Source: Halofilum ochraceum
GTDB taxonomy: Bacteria > Pseudomonadota > Gammaproteobacteria > XJ16 > Halofilaceae
Assembly (NCBI RefSeq): GCF_001614315.2
Contig: NZ_LVEG02000008.1
Location: 124,001 to 188,000, forward strand
Direction: 5' to 3'
DNA length: 64,000 nucleotides
Under the pieces are notes generated by a model that saw only the letters and a list, made by a program, of their open reading frames with translations, made no database searches and was not told the DNA's origin. The position numbers were made by a program, and so were the translations under genes. How positions within the stretch are numbered: the stretch's first letter is position 1; every line of letters starts with the position of its first letter. This document shows, piece by piece, positions 20,880-30,672 of this stretch.

Positions 20880-23292
20880 TCCGCAGCACCCCGCCACGGC
20901 CCCCAGAGAGGTCGTCACCGCGGTCGAGTCGGCCGTGCGCGCGATCCCGCCGGCCTGGCCGCTGTCGGCGACGGTGGCCGTCAATCCATTCCTCGGGCAG
21001 ACGGAGGAGCCGCTGTGGCAGGCACAGGCGCGCTTGCGCCGAGTCGGCGGGAGTCGGGCGACGCCGTCGCGTGACTGGTATGAGGAACGCATCGAGAGCG
21101 GCCGGATCACCGATGCCGATCTGGCGGCTGCGCTCGAGGCGTCGCCGGCGTCGCTGCGCCCGCGTGATGTGGCGGCCCTGAAGGCGGCGGCGGCCACGCC
21201 GGCGGCGCAACCGGTAGCGGTCGCGACCGTGGCGGAGCTTGCGCAGTCGGTCTCGGGCATCGATTGGCCGGGCCTGATCGAAGAGCGGATCGGTGCGTGG
21301 GCGGCCTCCCATTTCGATGAGGGCCAGGCGCTGTGGGTCGCGCCCGCGCATCGAGGCGTGTACGACGCCTGGCGCTGGCACGCTACCCACGATCTGACGC
21401 CCGAGATCCAGGGGCTGCGCGGGTTTGCCCGGCACGTGGCCGATGCGCCGGACACCGCCGATCGTGCGATCGCGCGTGCCGTCGACCGGCTGGGATTGTC
21501 GCCGGATGCACTCGAAACGGCCTTCCACCGGCTGCTGATGACGCTCGGTGGCTGGTCACAGTACGGGCGTTGGCGGCTCTGGCAGGCCGAGTTGCGCGGT
21601 CAGGAGGACGTCACCGCCGCGGAGCTGCTGGCCGTCCGCCTGGTCTGGGAGGAGGCACTGTTCCAGCAGTACGGCGATGCACTGCGCGCCGCCTGGACCG
21701 AGAGCGTCGAGCGTCACGCCGCGCCAGTCGAGGCCGATGCGGATGACGTGATCGATGCCATCCTGCAGGACGCGGCCGAGCGCGCCGAGCAGCGCTCGCT
21801 GGCGGCAGCGCTCGGTGGCGGGGCGGCCGCCGAAACGGACGAACGGCCGGTGCTGCAGGCGGCGTTCTGCATCGATGTCCGCTCCGAAGTCTTTCGCCGG
21901 GCGCTCGAGTCGATCGACGAACGGATCCGCACGCTCGGATTCGCCGGTTTCTTCGGTGTGGCGACCGCGCACCGACGCTTCGCTTCCGACGTCGAGGAGC
22001 CGCGGTTGCCGGTACTGCTCAATCCGGCCGTGCACAGCTGCGCGACCCCGGATCATAAGGTCGATGCGGACCGGCGTTCGCGCATCCTCGCACGGGCGCG
22101 GCGGGCGTGGGGCCGCTTCAAGCTGGCCGCCGTGTCGTCGTTCGCGTTCGTCGAGGCGATGGGCCCGGTCTATGCAGGCAAGCTGGTCCGCGACACGCTT
22201 GGCATGCCGGCGCACCGCCATCGGCACGACCCGGCGCCACGGTTTACGCCGGAACTCGACGACCAGGCCCGGGTGGATGCGGCGGAGCGCGTGCTGCGGG
22301 CGATGTCGCTGACGAGCGGTTTCGCGCGCGTGGTGGTCGTCGCCGGCCACGGTGCCGACGTCGTCAACAACCCCCATGCGAGCGCACTGCAATGCGGCGC
22401 CTGCGGCGGTTATTCGGGCGAGGTCAATGCGCGGCTGCTGGCGGGGCTGCTGAACGACCCGATGGTGCGTGCGGGGATTGCCGAACGCGGTATCACGATC
22501 CCGGAAGATACCCTGTTCGTGGGCGCACTGCACGATACGACCACGGATACCGTCGATCTCTTCGACGCTGACGTCGACACGCACGGGCACGGCGATGACC
22601 TCGCCCGTGTGCGCCGATGGCTCGCTTCGGCGGGCGCCGTCGCACGCGGGGAGCGGATGCTGCGACTGCCGCGCGGCGACGATGGCGGTGTACCACGGCA
22701 CCGGGCGCGGGACTGGTCCGAGATCCGGCCTGAGTGGGGCCTGGCGGGCTGTAATGCGTTCGTCGCGGCGCCGCGGCACCGCACGGCTGGCCGCCAGCTC
22801 GAGGGCAGGGCATTCCTGCACGACTACGACTGGCGCCAGGATGACGGCTATGGCGTGCTGGAACTGATTCTGACCGCGCCCGTGGTCGTGGCCAGCTGGA
22901 TCAGCCTGCAGTACTACGGCTCGACCGTGGTTCCGGAGCACTTCGGCGGCGGCAACAAACTGCTGCACAACGTCACCGGCGGCATCGGCGTTGTCGAGGG
23001 CAACGGCGGCCTGCTGCGCACCGGTCTGCCATGGCAGTCGGTGCACGATGGGGAACGACTGGTCCATGAGCCGTTGCGCCTGACCGTGTGTGTCGAGGCA
23101 CCGACGGATGCCATCGAAGACATTCTGGCACGCCACGAGGGGGTACGACGCCTGTTCGACAACGGCTGGCTCCACCTTTTCGCGCTCGACGAGGAGGGCC
23201 GCATGGCCTGGCGTTATGCAGGCGGACTCCGTTGGCTGCCGGGCACGGAAGTCCGGACGGACGAATTCGCGGCAGGCGGAGCGGCGCACTAG
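20869..23292 (+). CDS. dabA: DabA (DUF2309), zinc-dependent CO2-hydrating subunit
   Basis: 807-residue soluble partner of DabB. The putative carbonic-anhydrase-like zinc site is intact: Cys334 and Asp336 in FCIDVRSE, His494 in [10 protein letters not shown] and Cys509 in LQCGACGG. The order and the 15-residue His-Cys spacing match Halothiobacillus DabA. I chose the GTG at 20869, preceded by GGGAGGTCAACA and overlapping dabB by 11 bases; this yields the expected N terminus with AVNPFLGQ. It should act on the cytosolic face of the inner membrane. Confidence 0.94.
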   Translation: MIDNPQHPATAPREVVTAVESAVRAIPPAWPLSATVAVNPFLGQTEEPLWQAQARLRRVGGSRATPSRDWYEERIESGRITDADLAAALEASPASLRPRDVAALKAAAATPAAQPVAVATVAELAQSVSGIDWPGLIEERIGAWAASHFDEGQALWVAPAHRGVYDAWRWHATHDLTPEIQGLRGFARHVADAPDTADRAIARAVDRLGLSPDALETAFHRLLMTLGGWSQYGRWRLWQAELRGQEDVTAAELLAVRLVWEEALFQQYGDALRAAWTESVERHAAPVEADADDVIDAILQDAAERAEQRSLAAALGGGAAAETDERPVLQAAFCIDVRSEVFRRALESIDERIRTLGFAGFFGVATAHRRFASDVEEPRLPVLLNPAVHSCATPDHKVDADRRSRILARARRAWGRFKLAAVSSFAFVEAMGPVYAGKLVRDTLGMPAHRHRHDPAPRFTPELDDQARVDAAERVLRAMSLTSGFARVVVVAGHGADVVNNPHASALQCGACGGYSGEVNARLLAGLLNDPMVRAGIAERGITIPEDTLFVGALHDTTTDTVDLFDADVDTHGHGDDLARVRRWLASAGAVARGERMLRLPRGDDGGVPRHRARDWSEIRPEWGLAGCNAFVAAPRHRTAGRQLEGRAFLHDYDWRQDDGYGVLELILTAPVVVASWISLQYYGSTVVPEHFGGGNKLLHNVTGGIGVVEGNGGLLRTGLPWQSVHDGERLVHEPLRLTVCVEAPTDAIEDILARHEGVRRLFDNGWLHLFALDEEGRMAWRYAGGLRWLPGTEVRTDEFAAGGAAH

Positions 23293-23398
23293 AGAGGTTG
23301 TCTGCCGGCACGCTTGCCGCGGCGGCGCAGGCAGGGGCGCTGCCGCTGTCACCCGCGGGACCGGAGAGTCCGGCACGGTCAATGGAGAGAGAGGGTCA

Positions 23399-24463
23399 AT
23401 GAACGCAAACCGGATTACACTCACGCGGCCGGACGACTGGCACCTGCACCTGCGCGACGGTGCGATCCTCGCCACGGCGCTCCCGGCCACCGCGCGCTGT
23501 TTCGGTCGTGCCATCGTCATGCCCAACCTGCAGCCACCGGTGGCCACGGTGGCGCAGGCCCGGACGTATCGCGACCGGATCATGGCCGCGTTGCCGGCCG
23601 GTGCGGACTTCGAGCCGCTGATGACCCTGTACCTGACGGAGGCCACGTCACCGGCGGAGATCGCCGAGGCCGCGCGCAGCGACCTGGTCCACGCCGTCAA
23701 GTACTACCCGGCCGGCGCCACGACCCACTCCGAGAGCGGCGTTACGGATCTCCGGAATGCGTATCCGGCGCTCGAGGCGATGCAGGAGCACGGGGTGCCG
23801 TTGCTGATGCACGGCGAGGTCACCGATCCTTCGGTCGATGTCTTCGATCGCGAGGCGGTGTTCATCGAGCGTCACCTGGCCCCGCTGCTACAGGATTTCC
23901 CGGCACTGCGGGTCGTGCTCGAGCACGTCACCACCCGCGACGGCGTCGACTTCGTCCGTGCCGCTCCGCCGACGGTGGGCGCGACCATCACCGTGCATCA
24001 CCTGCTGCTGAACCGGAACGCGCTCTTCGACGGCGGTCTGCGCCCGCACCATTATTGCCGTCCGCTGATCAAACGCGAGACCCATCGCCAGGCGCTGGTC
24101 GAGGCCGCCACCAGCGGCCATCCGCGCTTCTTCGCCGGGACCGATTCCGCGCCGCATCACCGGCACGCAAAGGAGTCCGCCTGCGGCTGTGCTGGCGTCT
24201 ACAGCGCGCCGGCGGCGCTGGAGCTGTATGCGGAGGTGTTCGACCGGATGGGGGCACTCGATCGCCTGGAGGCGTTCATGAGCTTCCATGGTGCCGACTT
24301 CTACGGTTTGCCACGCAACCGCGGCCGGGTGGTGCTGGAGCGCGCGGACTGGACCATGCCGGAAGAGATCGCCACGGCGGAGGCGCCCATCGTGCCGCTC
24401 CGGGCGGGGGAGAAGGTAGCGTGGCGGGTGCGCGCCGAGGTCGAGGACCGGCGGGCTTCCTGA
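23399..24463 (+). CDS. pyrC: Dihydroorotase PyrC
   Basis: 354-residue class II dihydroorotase of pyrimidine synthesis. Zinc ligands are visible in DDWHLHLRDG (HxH), KYYPAGATTHSESG (carbamylated Lys), LLMHGEV and LEHVTTRDGVDFV, plus the catalytic Asp of FFAGTDSAPHHRHAKES. The ATG at 23399 follows GGAGAGAGAGGG. The gene stands alone after dabA. Confidence 0.96.
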   Translation: MNANRITLTRPDDWHLHLRDGAILATALPATARCFGRAIVMPNLQPPVATVAQARTYRDRIMAALPAGADFEPLMTLYLTEATSPAEIAEAARSDLVHAVKYYPAGATTHSESGVTDLRNAYPALEAMQEHGVPLLMHGEVTDPSVDVFDREAVFIERHLAPLLQDFPALRVVLEHVTTRDGVDFVRAAPPTVGATITVHHLLLNRNALFDGGLRPHHYCRPLIKRETHRQALVEAATSGHPRFFAGTDSAPHHRHAKESACGCAGVYSAPAALELYAEVFDRMGALDRLEAFMSFHGADFYGLPRNRGRVVLERADWTMPEEIATAEAPIVPLRAGEKVAWRVRAEVEDRRAS

Positions 24464-24489
24464 CGCCCCCGCGATGTGCCGGTATCCGA

Positions 24490-24518
24490 TTGCGCACCGG
24501 TAGACGCACCGGTACACT
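24490..24518 (+). promoter_or_regulatory. Candidate promoter of the S6-S18-L9 operon
   Basis: TTGCGC (24490-24495) and TACACT (24513-24518) are separated by exactly 17 bases and lie about 90 bases before the rpsF start. Confidence 0.5.
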
Positions 24519-24611
24519 ACGCGGCTTGCCGCCAGCTGCCGGCTGGGGGCCTATCTCCTTGCCTCACCGACATTTTCCGGGAGGCTGGCAAACCGAAAGG
24601 AGTTTTTCACC

Positions 24612-25046
24612 TTGCGTCATTACGAAGTCGTGTTCCTGGTCCACCCTGACCAGAGCGAGCAGGTCCCGGCGATGGTCGAGCGCTACCGCCAGATCATCGA
24701 GAACGACGGTGGCACCGTTCATCGTCAGGAAGACTGGGGCCGTCGCCAGCTGGCGTACTCCATCAACCGCGTCCACAAGGCGCACTACGTGCTCATGAAT
24801 GTCGAATGCGGCGCCGAAGCGCGCGACGAACTCGAGAGCGCGTTCCGTTTCAACGACGCCGTCCTGCGCCATATGGTCCTTGCCCGCGAAGAGGCGGTCA
24901 CCGAGCCGTCGCCGCTCGCGCGCAAAGAAGAGAAGCGCGGTGACGACAAGCGTGCCGCCCGCCAGGGCAAAGAGGAAGGCGAGGGCGATTCGTCCGCGGA
25001 TGCCGAACCCTCCGAGACGGCCGATTCGACCGCCTCCGACGCCTGA
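24612..25046 (+). CDS. rpsF: 30S ribosomal protein S6
   Basis: 144 residues. The N terminus [21 protein letters not shown] and [25 protein letters not shown] identify S6. After residue ~100 comes an extended acidic/polar tail ([20 protein letters not shown]), longer than in E. coli, where the tail is the target of RimK glutamylation. The start is TTG at 24612 with AAAGGAG nine bases upstream. It is first in the rpsF-rpsR-DUF2232-rplI operon. Confidence 0.95.
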   Translation: MRHYEVVFLVHPDQSEQVPAMVERYRQIIENDGGTVHRQEDWGRRQLAYSINRVHKAHYVLMNVECGAEARDELESAFRFNDAVLRHMVLAREEAVTEPSPLARKEEKRGDDKRAARQGKEEGEGDSSADAEPSETADSTASDA

Positions 25047-25076
25047 CGTTCAACGGATTCAAGAGGAGTACAAGCC

Positions 25077-25304
25077 ATGGCACGGTTTTTCCGCCGCCGC
25101 AAATTCTGCCGATTCACCGCCGAAGGCGTCGTCGAGATCGATTACAAGGATGTCGAGACGCTGAAGAACTACATCACCGAGACCGGCAAGATCGTTCCCA
25201 GCCGGATCACCGGGACGAACGCCCGCTATCAGCGGCAGCTGTCCACGGCCGTCAAGCGCGCGCGCTACCTGGCCCTGCTGCCGTATACCGACGGCCACGT
25301 CTGA
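25077..25304 (+). CDS. rpsR: 30S ribosomal protein S18
   Basis: 75-residue S18: [40 protein letters not shown] and [20 protein letters not shown] are diagnostic. The Cys in KFCRF fits the zinc-type S18 pattern only in part. Good ribosome site AAGAGGAG upstream. Confidence 0.97.
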   Translation: MARFFRRRKFCRFTAEGVVEIDYKDVETLKNYITETGKIVPSRITGTNARYQRQLSTAVKRARYLALLPYTDGHV

Positions 25305-25353
25305 GTCGACCCGCACGGCTGCGCGATGTGCGGGGCCGTATCGGGAACGCTGC

Positions 25354-26262
25354 GTGAAAGGCATCGCCGAATTCGTCATGCGCGGCCCCGTGAACGCCGG
25401 GGCCGTGGCGGCCGGGACGCTGCTGCTCGGGCTGGTCGTGGCACCGTTTGCCTGGCTCAGTGCGGCCGTGGTGGCCCTGGTGGCGTTGCGCCTCGGTGCG
25501 TTCGCCACCCTGCGGGTCGCCGGGCCGGCGCTGGCCGGGGTGGCGCTCGCCGGGGCGCTGGTGACCGGTCAGGGCGCGGCGATCGCGATCAGCGGCCTGG
25601 TCGCGTGGCTGCCCGCCATGGTCCTGGCGCTCGTTCTGCGTCAGCGGGTGCGGCTGGATGACGCGCTGCTGGTCGCCTGTGCGATCGGCTGGGCCCTGGT
25701 ACTCGGGACGTATCTTTTTGTCGAAGATCCGACCGGGCTGTGGCGGGACCTGCTGCACCGGATCATGCCGCCCGAGACGATGGCGGCGCGGTTCGAGCTG
25801 TCGGCCGAGGGCGTGCGCCAGATGATCGATGCGATGGCCCCGCTCATGACCGGTGTGGTCGCGATGTCGGTGGTCTTCAGCGCGATCACGAGCCTGTTGC
25901 TGGCTCGCTGGTGGCAGTCGCTGCTGTACAACCCCGGCGGGTTCGGCAGCGAGTTCCGGGCGCTGCGGCTGGGACGCACCGCCGCGGCGATCACACTGGG
26001 GATTTCGGCGCTGGCGCTGTTCACGACGCCGGCCTGGATCGACAGCCTGGCCCTGGTCGTGGCCGCGGTGTATGTGTTCCAGGGGCTGGCCGTCGCGCAC
26101 GGCGTGGTCAACGGGCTGGGGCTTGGCCCGGGATGGCTCGTGGCGTTGTATATCGCGCTGGTGCCATTGATGATTTATGTCGTGGTCGGGTTGATGATCG
26201 TCGGTGCGGTGGACGCATGGGCCGATTACCGTCGCCGGGTGCAGCCCGGCGGCAACGGATAA
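25354..26262 (+). CDS. DUF2232 membrane protein (YybS-like)
   Basis: 302 residues with about eight hydrophobic helices. The family is commonly encoded between rpsR and rplI in gammaproteobacteria. FELSAEGVRQMIDAMAPLMTGVVAMSVVFSAI is the typical conserved central segment. The start is a GTG. Function is unknown; membrane location is clear from composition. Confidence 0.82.
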   Translation: MKGIAEFVMRGPVNAGAVAAGTLLLGLVVAPFAWLSAAVVALVALRLGAFATLRVAGPALAGVALAGALVTGQGAAIAISGLVAWLPAMVLALVLRQRVRLDDALLVACAIGWALVLGTYLFVEDPTGLWRDLLHRIMPPETMAARFELSAEGVRQMIDAMAPLMTGVVAMSVVFSAITSLLLARWWQSLLYNPGGFGSEFRALRLGRTAAAITLGISALALFTTPAWIDSLALVVAAVYVFQGLAVAHGVVNGLGLGPGWLVALYIALVPLMIYVVVGLMIVGAVDAWADYRRRVQPGGNG

Positions 26263-26307
26263 GGAAACTGGGCGGGTGAGCGAAGGCGCCCGCGGGAGAG
26301 AGTAACG

Positions 26308-26757
26308 ATGCAGGTCATTCTGGTTGAGAACGTCGACAATCTCGGTCGTCTGGGCGATGTGGTCCAGGTCAAATCCGGTTATGCGCGCAATTATCTGCTG
26401 CCGCAGGGCATCGCGAAGATGGCCACGGCCGATAACGTCAAGGAGATTGAAGCGCGCCGGGCCGAGTTCGAGCGGGCGGAGAAGGAGAAGCACGAGGCCG
26501 CCACGCGCCGTCAGCAGGAACTCGACGGGCGCACGGTCACGATCCGCGCGAAGGTCGGCACCGAGGGCAAGCTGTTCGGTTCCGTCAGCGCCGGCGATAT
26601 CGCCGATGCGGTGACGGCCGATGGTGTCGAGCTCGAGAAGCGCGAAGTCCGCATGCCCATCGGTCCGCTGCGCGAGACCGGCGAGTTCGAGATCGGCGTC
26701 CATCTGTATACCGATGTCGATGCCACCGTGAACGTCGTGGTCGAACCCGAAGCCTGA
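26308..26757 (+). CDS. rplI: 50S ribosomal protein L9
   Basis: 149 residues. MQVILVENVDNLGRLGDVVQVKSGYARNYLLPQGIA is the L9 signature, followed by the long connecting helix and the C-terminal domain with GKLFGSVSAGDIADAV. A strong GC hairpin (26768-26800) follows the stop codon. Confidence 0.97.
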   Translation: MQVILVENVDNLGRLGDVVQVKSGYARNYLLPQGIAKMATADNVKEIEARRAEFERAEKEKHEAATRRQQELDGRTVTIRAKVGTEGKLFGSVSAGDIADAVTADGVELEKREVRMPIGPLRETGEFEIGVHLYTDVDATVNVVVEPEA

Positions 26758-26767
26758 CGGTGGTTGT

Positions 26768-26800
26768 ATCGCGCCCCTCGGGCCGGCCCGGGGGCGCGAT
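26768..26800 (+). terminator. Hairpin after rplI
   Basis: ATCGCGCCCC and GGGGCGCGAT form a perfect 10-bp stem around a 13-base loop that itself is self-complementary. No T-run follows, so termination would be imperfect or Rho-assisted. Confidence 0.55.
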
Positions 26801-26851
26801 CCGGGGTGCGGCGACAGTAGCGGTCGGGCCGGGCGGTCCGCCGCTCCGTTG

Positions 26852-26879
26852 TTTGTCGTGCGGTTGAGCGGGCTATAAT
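26852..26879 (+). promoter_or_regulatory. Candidate dnaB promoter
   Basis: A perfect TATAAT (26874-26879) is preceded, 16 bases upstream, by TTTGTC. The start codon of dnaB lies 54 bases further on, with a leader hairpin between. Confidence 0.5.
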
Positions 26880-26891
26880 CGCTCGACGTTG

Positions 26892-26913
26892 GCACCCGCC
26901 GTCCGGCGGGTGC
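26892..26913 (+). promoter_or_regulatory. Leader hairpin upstream of dnaB
   Basis: GCACCCGCC and GGCGGGTGC form a perfect 9-bp stem with a GTCC loop, ending 19 bases before the dnaB start codon. It would sit in the 5' leader and may affect ribosome access; no T-run follows. Confidence 0.5.
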
Positions 26914-26932
26914 GCGGTTGCGGTGGTCTTGC

Positions 26933-28315
26933 ATGTCCGAAAGCTTTCCTTCACTCAGTGAGGAAGCACGTGCCGTCACGGCGCGTGTGCCGCCGCATTC
27001 CATCGAAGCGGAACAGGCCGTGCTCGGTGGCCTGATGCTGGCCAACGATGCGTGGGATCGGGTCGCCGATCGCGTCTCGGAAGAGGATTTCTACCGCCGC
27101 GAACACCGCCTGTTGTTCCGCGCGCTCGGGGAACTCGCGGACAACGACCAGCCGCGCGATGTGGTGACCGTATCCGAGTGGCTGTCGCAGCACGGCGAAC
27201 TCGATAACGTCGGCAATCTCGCCTATCTCGGCCAACTCGCCGAGGAAACGCCCAGCGCCGCGAATATCACCGCGTATGCGGACATCGTCCGCGAGCGTTC
27301 GGTGGTGCGCCAGCTTATCGCGGTCGGCGAGGACATCGCCCGGGCCGCTTATGAGCCCCAGGGCCGCGACAGCAAAGCCCTGCTGGACCACGCGGAACAG
27401 CAGGTGTTCGCCATTGCCGACCAGGGCAGCCGGCGTCAGCGCGGTTTCCAGCCCATCAACCGGATCCTCACGGCGACCCTGGACCACCTGGATACCCTGC
27501 TGCAGTCCGACTCCCACATCACGGGCGTCGAGACCGGATTCAGCGAGTTCGACGACCTGACCTCGGGGATGCAGCGCTCCGATCTGGTCATCGTTGCCGG
27601 GCGCCCGTCGATGGGCAAGACCAGCTTCGCCATGAACATCGCCGAGCACGTCGCGCTCACCAACGGTGAGCCGGTGGCGGTGTTCAGCATGGAGATGCCG
27701 GCCGAACAGATCGCGACCCGCATGATCTCCTCGCTCGGGCGGGTCGAACTGCAGAAGCTGCGTTCGGGGCGTCTGGAAGAGGCCGACTGGCCGCGGATCA
27801 ACTCGGCCGTGGCCCTGTTGTCGCAACAATCGAAGCTGTTCATCGACGATACCCCCGGTCTGACGCCTTCCGAGCTGCGCGCACGCGCGCGGCGCCTCAA
27901 GCGGGAGCACGGGCTGTCGATGATCCTGGTCGACTATATCCAGTTGATGCAGCTCGCCTCGACGGGGGAGAACCGGGCCACCGAGATCTCCGAGATCTCG
28001 CGCTCGCTCAAGGGACTGGCGAAGGAACTCAACGTCCCGGTGATCGTGCTGTCGCAGCTCAACCGCTCCCTGGAACAGCGTACCGACAAACGTCCGGTGA
28101 TGTCCGATCTGCGCGAATCCGGCGCGATCGAGCAGGACGCGGACGTGATCGTGTTCATCTACCGCGATGAGGTCTACGACGAGGACAGCCCGCACAAGGG
28201 CACGGCCGAGATCCTGATCCGCAAACAGCGAAACGGCCCCACGGGTACCGTGCGGGTCACCTTCCTGGGGCATTACACGCGCTTCGAGAATTTCTCCCCG
28301 GAAGTTTACGGCTGA
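26933..28315 (+). CDS. dnaB: Replicative DNA helicase DnaB
   Basis: 460-residue hexameric helicase. The N-terminal domain begins VPPHSIEAEQAVLGGLML. The RecA-like motor has Walker A GRPSMGKTSFAMNIAEH, Walker B MILVDYIQLM and the C-terminal SDLRESGAIEQDADVIVFIYRDE. I chose the ATG at 26933; a TTG at 26918 is less likely. The ribosome-binding site is weak, and a stable hairpin lies just upstream. Confidence 0.96.
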   Translation: MSESFPSLSEEARAVTARVPPHSIEAEQAVLGGLMLANDAWDRVADRVSEEDFYRREHRLLFRALGELADNDQPRDVVTVSEWLSQHGELDNVGNLAYLGQLAEETPSAANITAYADIVRERSVVRQLIAVGEDIARAAYEPQGRDSKALLDHAEQQVFAIADQGSRRQRGFQPINRILTATLDHLDTLLQSDSHITGVETGFSEFDDLTSGMQRSDLVIVAGRPSMGKTSFAMNIAEHVALTNGEPVAVFSMEMPAEQIATRMISSLGRVELQKLRSGRLEEADWPRINSAVALLSQQSKLFIDDTPGLTPSELRARARRLKREHGLSMILVDYIQLMQLASTGENRATEISEISRSLKGLAKELNVPVIVLSQLNRSLEQRTDKRPVMSDLRESGAIEQDADVIVFIYRDEVYDEDSPHKGTAEILIRKQRNGPTGTVRVTFLGHYTRFENFSPEVYG

Positions 28316-28376
28316 CCGCCCCGGCCGGATGCCACCGCTCCGGCCGACAACCATCCGACCGGGAGTCACGATCGCC

Positions 28377-29459
28377 ATGCTCCGCAGCGCCATTGCCGAT
28401 CTCGACCGCAGCGCGCTCCGCCACAATCTGGCCCGCGCGCGTTCCGCCGCCCCCGGGGCATCGGTCTTCGCCACGCTCAAATCGGCCGGCTACGGTCACG
28501 GTCTGACCTTCGCGGCAGAGGCCTTCGCGGATCACTGCGAGGGGTTCGGCGTGGCCTGCACTGGAGAGGGGGTCGCGCTGCGCGAGGCCGGCTACCGCGA
28601 GCATCGGATCTGCGTCCTCAATGGGCCGGTCGATGCCGAGGAACTCGCCGCCTGTGCGGCGCATGGGCTGGAGCCACTGATCCATCAGGAATGGCAACTG
28701 GATGCGCTGGCTGGTCTTGCGGGCGAGGATCGGTTGCGGGTCTGGCTCAAGATCGATTCCGGTATGGGGCGGATCGGTGTCCCGCCGGATACGGCCGCCG
28801 TCTGGCACGACTGGCTCCGCCGGTCGCGGGTGGTCTCCGGACCGGTCGGGGTGATGACCCACATGGCCTGCGCGGATGACCGCGGCGACGAGTACACGAA
28901 TACCCAGTGGGAGACGTTCACGGCCGCCTGCCGAGGCCTCGAGGGCGAACGCAGCGCGGCGAACTCGGCCTGCGTGCTGGGCTGGCCAGACACACACGCG
29001 GACTGGATTCGCCCGGGCATCATGCTGTATGGCTGTTCCCCGTTTGTCGAAGGCGCGGAACCCGCGCTCGATCTGCGCCCGGCCATGACCCTGCGCACGC
29101 GGCTGATCGCGATCAATCGGCTGCGCGCCGGCGCGCCGATCGGCTACGGGCGCTCGTATCACTGCCCGGAGGACATGCCGGTAGGCGTAGCCGCGATCGG
29201 CTACGGCGACGGCTACCCGCGTCACGCGCCGAACGGCACGCCCGTGCTGGTCGGCGGCCGGCGGGTGCCGATGGTGGGACGCGTGTCGATGGACAAGATC
29301 ACGCTCGATCTGCGCACGGCGCCGGATGCAGCGGTGGGCGACGAGGTCGTGCTCTGGGGCAGGGGACTGCCGATCGAGGAGATCGCCGATGCCGCCGGGA
29401 CCATTGGTTACGAGTTGATGTGCGGCGTCCATGGCCGTGTCGCCACCCGCCTCGTGTGA
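28377..29459 (+). CDS. alr: Alanine racemase
   Basis: 360-residue PLP enzyme supplying D-alanine for peptidoglycan. The TIM barrel begins with the PLP-lysine segment FATLKSAGYGHG. The second domain has IGYGRSYHCPEDMPVGVAAIGYGDGYPRH with the catalytic Tyr region, and GRVSMDKITLDL. The usual motif is KANAYGHG; here the Asn two residues after the PLP Lys is Ala, a modest deviation. Start at 28377 with GGGAG upstream. It follows dnaB, a common order. Confidence 0.93.
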   Translation: MLRSAIADLDRSALRHNLARARSAAPGASVFATLKSAGYGHGLTFAAEAFADHCEGFGVACTGEGVALREAGYREHRICVLNGPVDAEELAACAAHGLEPLIHQEWQLDALAGLAGEDRLRVWLKIDSGMGRIGVPPDTAAVWHDWLRRSRVVSGPVGVMTHMACADDRGDEYTNTQWETFTAACRGLEGERSAANSACVLGWPDTHADWIRPGIMLYGCSPFVEGAEPALDLRPAMTLRTRLIAINRLRAGAPIGYGRSYHCPEDMPVGVAAIGYGDGYPRHAPNGTPVLVGGRRVPMVGRVSMDKITLDLRTAPDAAVGDEVVLWGRGLPIEEIADAAGTIGYELMCGVHGRVATRLV

Positions 29460-29538
29460 GTGGCGGTCGCCTTTCCGGTCCCGGGGCGCCCGTGTATATT
29501 CCGCCGACTACGCGCGACGCTTCCCTGGGGGAGGATCG

Positions 29539-30636
29539 ATGAAGGCGAAACGGATGGCCGCGACGGCCACGCTCGTGCTGGCGGGGCTCTTCACGGGCTG
29601 CGCGTCGACCGAACAGGCGATGTATCGGGGCGGTGCCGGTCACGACGGCGTCTACGCCGGGACGCCGGGTCCGGTCGAGCCCATCGAGACCGCATGGGAA
29701 CGGGAGACCCGCGCGCGCTCGTATTCCTCGCCCACCGTGACCGCCAAACGGGTCTATTTCGGCAACAGCGCCGGCACGCTCACCGCCATCGATCGCGCCA
29801 CTGGCGAGGTCGCGTGGACGCGGGAACTCGGCAGTCCGATCGAGGCCGCGCCGGCGCTCGCCGGCGATCGCATCATCGTCGCGACCTGGGATGGGAGCGT
29901 GCGGGCGGTGAAGGCGGCGGACGGCGCCACGGTGTGGCGCTTCCGGACCGACGGCATGGCCTACTCGGCGCCGACCGTGACGGAAGACCGGGTCTACTTT
30001 GGCAGCGCCGACGGACGCGTGTACGCGCTGGAACGCGACAGCGGCGAACGGGTCTGGTCCTTCCGCGCCGGGGACGGCGTGTATTCCTCGCCGGCGGTCG
30101 CCAACGGACGGGTGTATTTCGGCAGTCTCGATGGCAACGTCTACGCGGTATCCCAGTCCTCGGGCGAGGAAATCTGGCGCTTCGCCACCGACAAACCGGT
30201 ATTCGCAAGCCCCGCCGTTGACGGTCAGGTGGTCGCGATCGGCGGCTATGACCGCGCGATGCATCTGCTGGATGCGGGCAGCGGCGGCGAACTCTGGCGC
30301 TTCCGCACCGGCAACCGGATCTACGCCTCCGCGGCGCTCACGGCGGAGTCCGTGATCTTCGCGAGCACCGATGGCTACATCTACTCGGTCTCACGGGGCA
30401 ACGGGCTCAAGAACTGGGACTACCGCGCCGACGACAAGGTGTATTCCTCACCGGCGGTGGCGAATGGCACCGTTTATGCCGGCAGCCGGGGCGGCATGAT
30501 GCACGCCGTCGATACCACCAGCGGAAAGCGTCGGTGGACGTACGACGCCGAGGATGAGATTTACGCGACACCGACACCGGCCGGCGAACGGATCTTTTTC
30601 GCGACGCTGGACGGGCGCGTCATCGCCCTGGAATGA
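29539..30636 (+). CDS. PQQ-type beta-propeller lipoprotein
   Basis: 365 residues. A lipoprotein signal ends LAGLFTGC with the lipidated Cys21. Eight repeats of about 39 residues follow, each of the form YSSPxVxxxRVYFGSxDGxxYAxxxxxGxxxWxFR, the PQQ-quinoprotein-like WD pattern. The repeat count fits an eight-bladed propeller. It resembles BamB in type, but it lacks the usual hisS/der neighbours, so I do not call it BamB. It is a stand-alone gene with a strong GGGGGAGG ribosome site; likely anchored in the outer membrane. Confidence 0.85.
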   Translation: MKAKRMAATATLVLAGLFTGCASTEQAMYRGGAGHDGVYAGTPGPVEPIETAWERETRARSYSSPTVTAKRVYFGNSAGTLTAIDRATGEVAWTRELGSPIEAAPALAGDRIIVATWDGSVRAVKAADGATVWRFRTDGMAYSAPTVTEDRVYFGSADGRVYALERDSGERVWSFRAGDGVYSSPAVANGRVYFGSLDGNVYAVSQSSGEEIWRFATDKPVFASPAVDGQVVAIGGYDRAMHLLDAGSGGELWRFRTGNRIYASAALTAESVIFASTDGYIYSVSRGNGLKNWDYRADDKVYSSPAVANGTVYAGSRGGMMHAVDTTSGKRRWTYDAEDEIYATPTPAGERIFFATLDGRVIALE

Positions 30637-30672
30637 TTACCTGAGATGGGGCGGCCTTCCTGCCGCTTCTCG

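Noticed and set aside
19131-21455. Minus-strand frame of 774 codons across dabB-dabA
   Set aside because: It overlaps two well-supported genes and shows only low-complexity Arg/Gln-rich translation.
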